From an uncultured Saprospiraceae bacterium (GTDB lineage Bacteria > Bacteroidota > Bacteroidia > Chitinophagales > Saprospiraceae): a DNA stretch of 9,660 nucleotides. Positions within the stretch are counted from its first letter, which is position 1; each line of letters begins with the position of its first letter. Location of the stretch: positions 1-9,660 of the forward strand of contig CALGLS010000031.1 of the NCBI GenBank assembly GCA_937959375.1, in the 5' to 3' direction. The notes beneath the pieces are model-generated. The model was not told the DNA's origin. It was given only the letters and a program-made list of their open reading frames with translations, and searched no databases. Made by a program: the position numbers and the translations under genes. Of the stretch, positions 6,959 to 9,660 are shown one piece after another.

Positions 6959-7894
6959 TTATTTTTTCGCTGGTAAAAATATCTCGGCCATCATACAGCG
7001 TACACTACCTCCTCCAATGAGTTCAATTGTATTAATCGGGCAATTTATTATGCGCGTGTGCGCCTCTATCTGTTTGATTTGCAGATCATTAAGTGATTCA
7101 TAAGCCTGTGAGGACATCACTAGGAATGTTTCGTTCTGCTTATTTCTGATTTGGAGCATATTTCCTGCAAAAGATTCCATTTGTTTTAAGCTGATATCAA
7201 TGAGGGCTTTCCCACTATCTGTCAGATTTCTTTGGATGCGTTGGAGTTCATTGGGATTGCGGATAGCGTCAGATACGAGTATCGCAAAGCTCTCACCAAG
7301 TGCCATCATTACATTTGTATGGTAAATTTCCTGCCCTTTTGCGTCAAGCGCTTTGAAACTAACTGGCTTGTATCCCATCAGTTTGCAGTATTTCTCAAAA
7401 ACATCAGGATGTGTTCGAGGACTTAGGCAAGCATAGGCTATTTTATGCGCTCTATCTAAAACCATACTTCCAGTTCCTTCAAGAAATTGTCCTTTCGATT
7501 CAAAATGGGTCAGTGGGAAAACGGCTTTAACTTCAAATTTATCGGCAATTGCATCTAGGATAGATTCACTCCGCTCCAAACGGCGTACTTCTGCAAACAT
7601 TGGATAGGTCAAGATCGTCCCATTTTCATGAAAACTAACCCAGTTATTCGGGAAAACGGAGTCTGGAGTTTGGAACTCAGGGGTGTCATCCATTACCACC
7701 ACATCAATGTCAAACGACTTTAACATTCGGACCATTCGGTCAAATTCATCCATTGCTTTTTCCTTAACCTCTACTGTAGTCAGCTGATCAGATTTGGCTT
7801 GAAATGCATTGCTGGCGGCGGTTTCTTCATTAAACCCAAAGTGACTTGGGCGTATCATGAGAATATGATTGGTGGTTTGGCGGAGTTCGCTCAC
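6959..7894 (-). CDS. ctlX: CtlX-family / arginine deiminase-related hydrolase (citrulline hydrolase-like)
   Basis: This is a cytoplasmic pentein-fold hydrolase of the amidinotransferase/arginine deiminase superfamily, closest to the citrulline utilization hydrolase CtlX group, which is reported to release ornithine from citrulline. In the numbering of the longest open frame (TTG at 7933), characteristic blocks are MIRP..FGFNEETA..NAFQ (26-45), DTPE..TPDSVFPNNW (83-98), LEGTGSMVLDR (151-161), YHTNVMM (204-210) and GGGSVRCM.AEIFLP (307-321). Probable catalytic residues are Cys313 (nucleophile), His205, Glu152 and Asp91, so the active site looks intact. The frame can extend to TTG at 7931-7933, but that codon lies within a perfect -7 promoter match. 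GTG at 7892-7894 gives 311 residues, puts about a dozen residues before MIRP and leaves a normal leader, so I prefer it; ATG at 7856-7858 is the third option. It is transcribed divergently from the lipoprotein gene. The exact substrate is not proven by sequence. Confidence 0.88.
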   Translation of the reverse strand: MSELRQTTNHILMIRPSHFGFNEETAASNAFQAKSDQLTTVEVKEKAMDEFDRMVRMLKSFDIDVVVMDDTPEFQTPDSVFPNNWVSFHENGTILTYPMFAEVRRLERSESILDAIADKFEVKAVFPLTHFESKGQFLEGTGSMVLDRAHKIAYACLSPRTHPDVFEKYCKLMGYKPVSFKALDAKGQEIYHTNVMMALGESFAILVSDAIRNPNELQRIQRNLTDSGKALIDISLKQMESFAGNMLQIRNKQNETFLVMSSQAYESLNDLQIKQIEAHTRIINCPINTIELIGGGSVRCMMAEIFLPAKK

Positions 7895-7930
7895 TAGTTG
7901 TTTTTTACGTGTTGGAGAAAAATAATTGCT

Positions 7931-7938
7931 CAAATATA
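7931..7938 (-). promoter_or_regulatory. Candidate -7 promoter element for the CtlX-like gene
   Basis: The minus strand reads TATATTTG, an exact match to TAnnTTTG. Transcription would start near 7925, giving a leader of about 30 bases to the GTG at 7894. The element overlaps the TTG that would be the most upstream possible start codon, which argues against that start. A convincing -33 element is not visible. Confidence 0.5.
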
Positions 7939-7998
7939 AGCCAAAATCTTAAAATCTCCGTAGAAGAATTATTATATGTTCTTTTGGAATAATATTTG

Positions 7999-8026
7999 TT
8001 ACATATGTTTTATTCGTAATATGTAA
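7999..8026. promoter_or_regulatory. Inverted repeat in divergent intergenic region, candidate operator
   Basis: TTACATAT and ATATGTAA form a perfect 8-bp inverted repeat with a 12-base spacer, so the half-site centres are 20 bp apart, about two helical turns. The left half also overlaps the palindrome ACATATGT. It sits just after a plus-strand AATATTTG (7991-7998, one mismatch from the -7 consensus) and 43 bp before the lipoprotein start. This is where a dimeric regulator of that gene could bind. No regulator gene is present in the window. Confidence 0.4.
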
Positions 8027-8069
8027 TGAACTAAAAGACAATTACGTCAAGCACACACTAGAATAGACC

Positions 8070-8516
8070 ATGTCAATGAAACATCTTAGCGTTCTCCTGA
8101 TTTTAGCTATGGTACAACTTTGCAGTTGTTCTCAGCCTTCAAATCCTAATATTCCTATTAGTAAAGCTTCGCTCTCCCTATCAAAAAATTCAAACCCAAG
8201 CCATACTGTTGCTTTCATCTATGACTACAATCCTAAGCGATTGAAATTAGAATGGACAGCCTGCAAGCTTGTAAAAAGTAGCGGAGATCAACTTTTAGAT
8301 GCCATTCAGGCTTTTATCAAAAAAAATGAGGAAAAAGGAATTTGCAAATCATTGGAACTAGCAACAATTGACAACAGCAAGCAACCTGTAGTTATTTCCT
8401 TTTCAGGGAAAACTACTTTTAAAAATAAAAAAGAAAAGAAAATTTTCATGACTGCCTTGGATATGACGATCAGTCGAAATTCCGAGCAAACAGATTTTGA
8501 AATAAGTTTCCTCTAA
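8070..8516 (+). CDS. Small lipoprotein of unknown function
   Basis: This 148-residue protein has a signal sequence with a hydrophobic core and a lipobox (LCSC, Cys20), so it is predicted to be a lipidated envelope protein. The second in-frame ATG at 8076 gives MKHLSVLLILA and is an equally plausible start. The mature part begins with a Ser/Asn/Pro-rich linker (about 21-46), followed by a small alpha/beta domain: a beta-strand (HTVAFIYDY), an amphipathic helix (GDQLLDAIQAFIKK), a loop with Cys92, and beta-strands (PVVISFSGKT, ending DFEISFL). The order of elements is loosely reminiscent of the GerMN fold, but I do not consider that established. It has no recognised motif or catalytic residues. 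It is 64 bp upstream of the coiled-coil gene on the same strand with no terminator in between, so the two may be co-transcribed. Confidence 0.8.
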   Translation: MSMKHLSVLLILAMVQLCSCSQPSNPNIPISKASLSLSKNSNPSHTVAFIYDYNPKRLKLEWTACKLVKSSGDQLLDAIQAFIKKNEEKGICKSLELATIDNSKQPVVISFSGKTTFKNKKEKKIFMTALDMTISRNSEQTDFEISFL

Positions 8517-8580
8517 AAGAAAATCTTGAAATTTAGAGAATTGATAATAACATTTTAAAACACCTATTAATTTAAGCCTC

Positions 8581-9558
8581 ATGAGTAGAACACTATTAGC
8601 AGCCCTAGGTTCGGTCATCATCATTAGCCTTGCGGCATTTAGCACCCACCAGAGTAACACAATTGACACTAGAGATAAAACGATTGTACATCAAATTGGT
8701 GAAATCGAATATCTCCAAAACACATTGGAAGAAGAAACGAACCTTCGTATTGCTGCAGAGGAACTCAATTTTACATACGAAAGTACCATTGAATTACTAA
8801 GAGACAGCGTAGCTCAATTGGAGTCTACGGCAAGACGATTGCGCAGAAAAATTTCTAAACAGGATAAGACTTTAAAAAGTTTATCTAAAAAGTTGAAATC
8901 AATCGAGCAATCTTACAACGCAGTGAAATTAGAGATCTCAGATCTTGCTCGTCAAGATCAATTGGATCAGCAACGTATCAATCAACTAGAAGCAGAAAAG
9001 GTTGAGATGCGTCAAACGATTTCAAAAATCGAACGCACCAAAGAAAAAATTGACGCTGAAAAGCAAAAGGTTGAACAAGACTTGATGGCCACTCAAATGG
9101 AAGAAGCCCGTCTTGCACGAATTGGAAACATCATTGATAACACACGTGTAGTTTACCAAAATGTATCGCTACAGAAAAAACGTTTCGGTAAGAAGATTAC
9201 AAAGATTGGTAAGCGAAATACCAAGTGGGCTTATACCCAACTGAACTTCCAATTGATTCACGATAATCACCAATTATTGTTGGACGAGAAGTTTATTGCG
9301 AAAATTGTAAACACTGACACCAACGAAATTTTGTCTTACGTTGAAAGCAATCCAAACTTTCCAGATAGTGATAAAGATTCTAAAGGTGTTCATTTCTCAT
9401 ACGATGGAAATTCTATAGAAATCACTCATTTCAACAACCAAAAAAAGAATGGTAAAAACTTTGAAGTTCAGATTTTTTACGTTGATTCTACAGGACAGGA
9501 GCACCTACTTAGAGGTGGCATTAAAGAGTTTATCAAAGATCGCAAGTTAGCTAAATAA
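8581..9558 (+). CDS. Membrane-anchored or exported coiled-coil protein
   Basis: This 325-residue protein begins with a short N-terminal hydrophobic segment (residues 4-20, LLAALGSVIIISLAAF), either a signal anchor or an uncleaved signal peptide. Residues about 30-180 are a long, charged coiled coil with Glu/Lys/Gln-rich heptads. Residues about 186-325 are a beta-rich C-terminal domain with basic patches (KKRFGKKITKIGKRNTKW), NFQLIHD, ILSYVESNPNFP and VQIFYVD. This general layout (one hydrophobic N-terminus, coiled coil, C-terminal domain starting YQNVS) resembles Bacteroidota proteins that databases often label chromosome partitioning or ParA-like. That label is misleading, because there is no Walker A P-loop here. 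The function is therefore unknown; an envelope scaffold or periplasmic adaptor is an inference from topology. ATG at 8581 is the natural start; stop TAA is followed directly by TAG. Confidence 0.85.
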   Translation: MSRTLLAALGSVIIISLAAFSTHQSNTIDTRDKTIVHQIGEIEYLQNTLEEETNLRIAAEELNFTYESTIELLRDSVAQLESTARRLRRKISKQDKTLKSLSKKLKSIEQSYNAVKLEISDLARQDQLDQQRINQLEAEKVEMRQTISKIERTKEKIDAEKQKVEQDLMATQMEEARLARIGNIIDNTRVVYQNVSLQKKRFGKKITKIGKRNTKWAYTQLNFQLIHDNHQLLLDEKFIAKIVNTDTNEILSYVESNPNFPDSDKDSKGVHFSYDGNSIEITHFNNQKKNGKNFEVQIFYVDSTGQEHLLRGGIKEFIKDRKLAK

Positions 9559-9660
9559 TAGCTTGACTTACTATTTGAGTAAACATTTGACACTCGATTG
9601 AAAACAAAAACAAGACGTATTAATATAAAACAAAACGAAGAACACCCCCATTACTGCTTT

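Noticed and set aside
6897..7103. 68-codon plus-strand frame partly in the intergenic region
   Set aside because: It overlaps the conserved C-terminal region of the CtlX-like gene including the catalytic Cys, and has no promoter or recognisable product.
8403..8669. 88-codon frame on the minus strand
   Set aside because: It overlaps the ends of two better-supported plus-strand genes and its translation has no signal or domain; it is an antisense shadow.
8581..9558. Calling the coiled-coil protein ParA or a chromosome-partition ATPase
   Set aside because: There is no Walker A or B motif, and the N-terminus is hydrophobic; only the coiled coil invites that label.
9559..9660. Weak TTACT/AGTAA hairpin (around 9573-9587) and AACATTTG as a terminator or promoter
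   Set aside because: The stem is only 5 bp with no U-tract, and the -7 match is imperfect without a -33 element; no downstream gene is visible in the window to support it.
1..9660. Mobile element, CRISPR array, tRNA or defence island
   Set aside because: No transposase, integrase, direct-repeat array, cloverleaf or defence-type domain was seen on either strand.

Overview
The window looks like an ordinary chromosomal segment of a Bacteroidota bacterium, probably Flavobacteriales or a related marine/freshwater lineage. The evidence is AT-rich DNA, a secreted protein with a type IX secretion (T9SS) C-terminal sorting domain, a TonB-dependent receptor with an N-terminal carboxypeptidase-regulatory-like domain, lack of clear Shine-Dalgarno sequences, and upstream matches to the Bacteroidota -7 promoter consensus TAnnTTTG. 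I see no tRNA, rRNA, CRISPR array, transposase, phage gene or other sign of a mobile region.

Layout, left to right. (1) At 1-3399, on the minus strand, lies a probable two-gene unit: a 1068-residue secreted multidomain protein (two lamin-tail domains, a Calx-beta-like domain, two near-identical-fold repeat modules separated by an Ig-like domain, and a T9SS sorting domain), followed 12 bp downstream by a Bor-like lipoprotein that runs off the left edge. A -7 promoter match lies 37 bp upstream of the large gene. (2) At 3556-3589 a perfect 14-bp stem-loop ends the next unit. (3) At 3617-6448, minus strand, is a TonB-dependent outer-membrane receptor without a SusD partner. Its leader carries a long imperfect hairpin about 20 nt before the start codon. 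(4) 6449-6958 is a 510-bp gene-free AT-rich stretch with several small inverted repeats. (5) At 6959-7894, minus strand, is a pentein-fold hydrolase of the CtlX/arginine deiminase-related family. Its start is best placed at a GTG, because the upstream TTG lies inside a perfect -7 promoter match. (6) A short divergent intergenic region holds a perfect inverted repeat (7999-8026). (7) At 8070-9558, plus strand, are an unrecognised small lipoprotein and an inner-membrane or exported coiled-coil protein with a C-terminal beta-rich domain. The last 102 bases hold no gene that I can support.

How the genes might work together: the left part is cell-surface machinery (adhesin-like secreted protein, lipoprotein, nutrient receptor). 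The CtlX-like enzyme is a cytoplasmic citrulline/arginine-type hydrolase. The right-hand pair is envelope-associated. Nothing in the sequence forces a single pathway, and I do not see a convincing new defence or mobile system. The items most worth checking are the receptor's leader hairpin, the non-enzymatic repeat protein with its lipoprotein partner, and the uncharacterised lipoprotein/coiled-coil pair.
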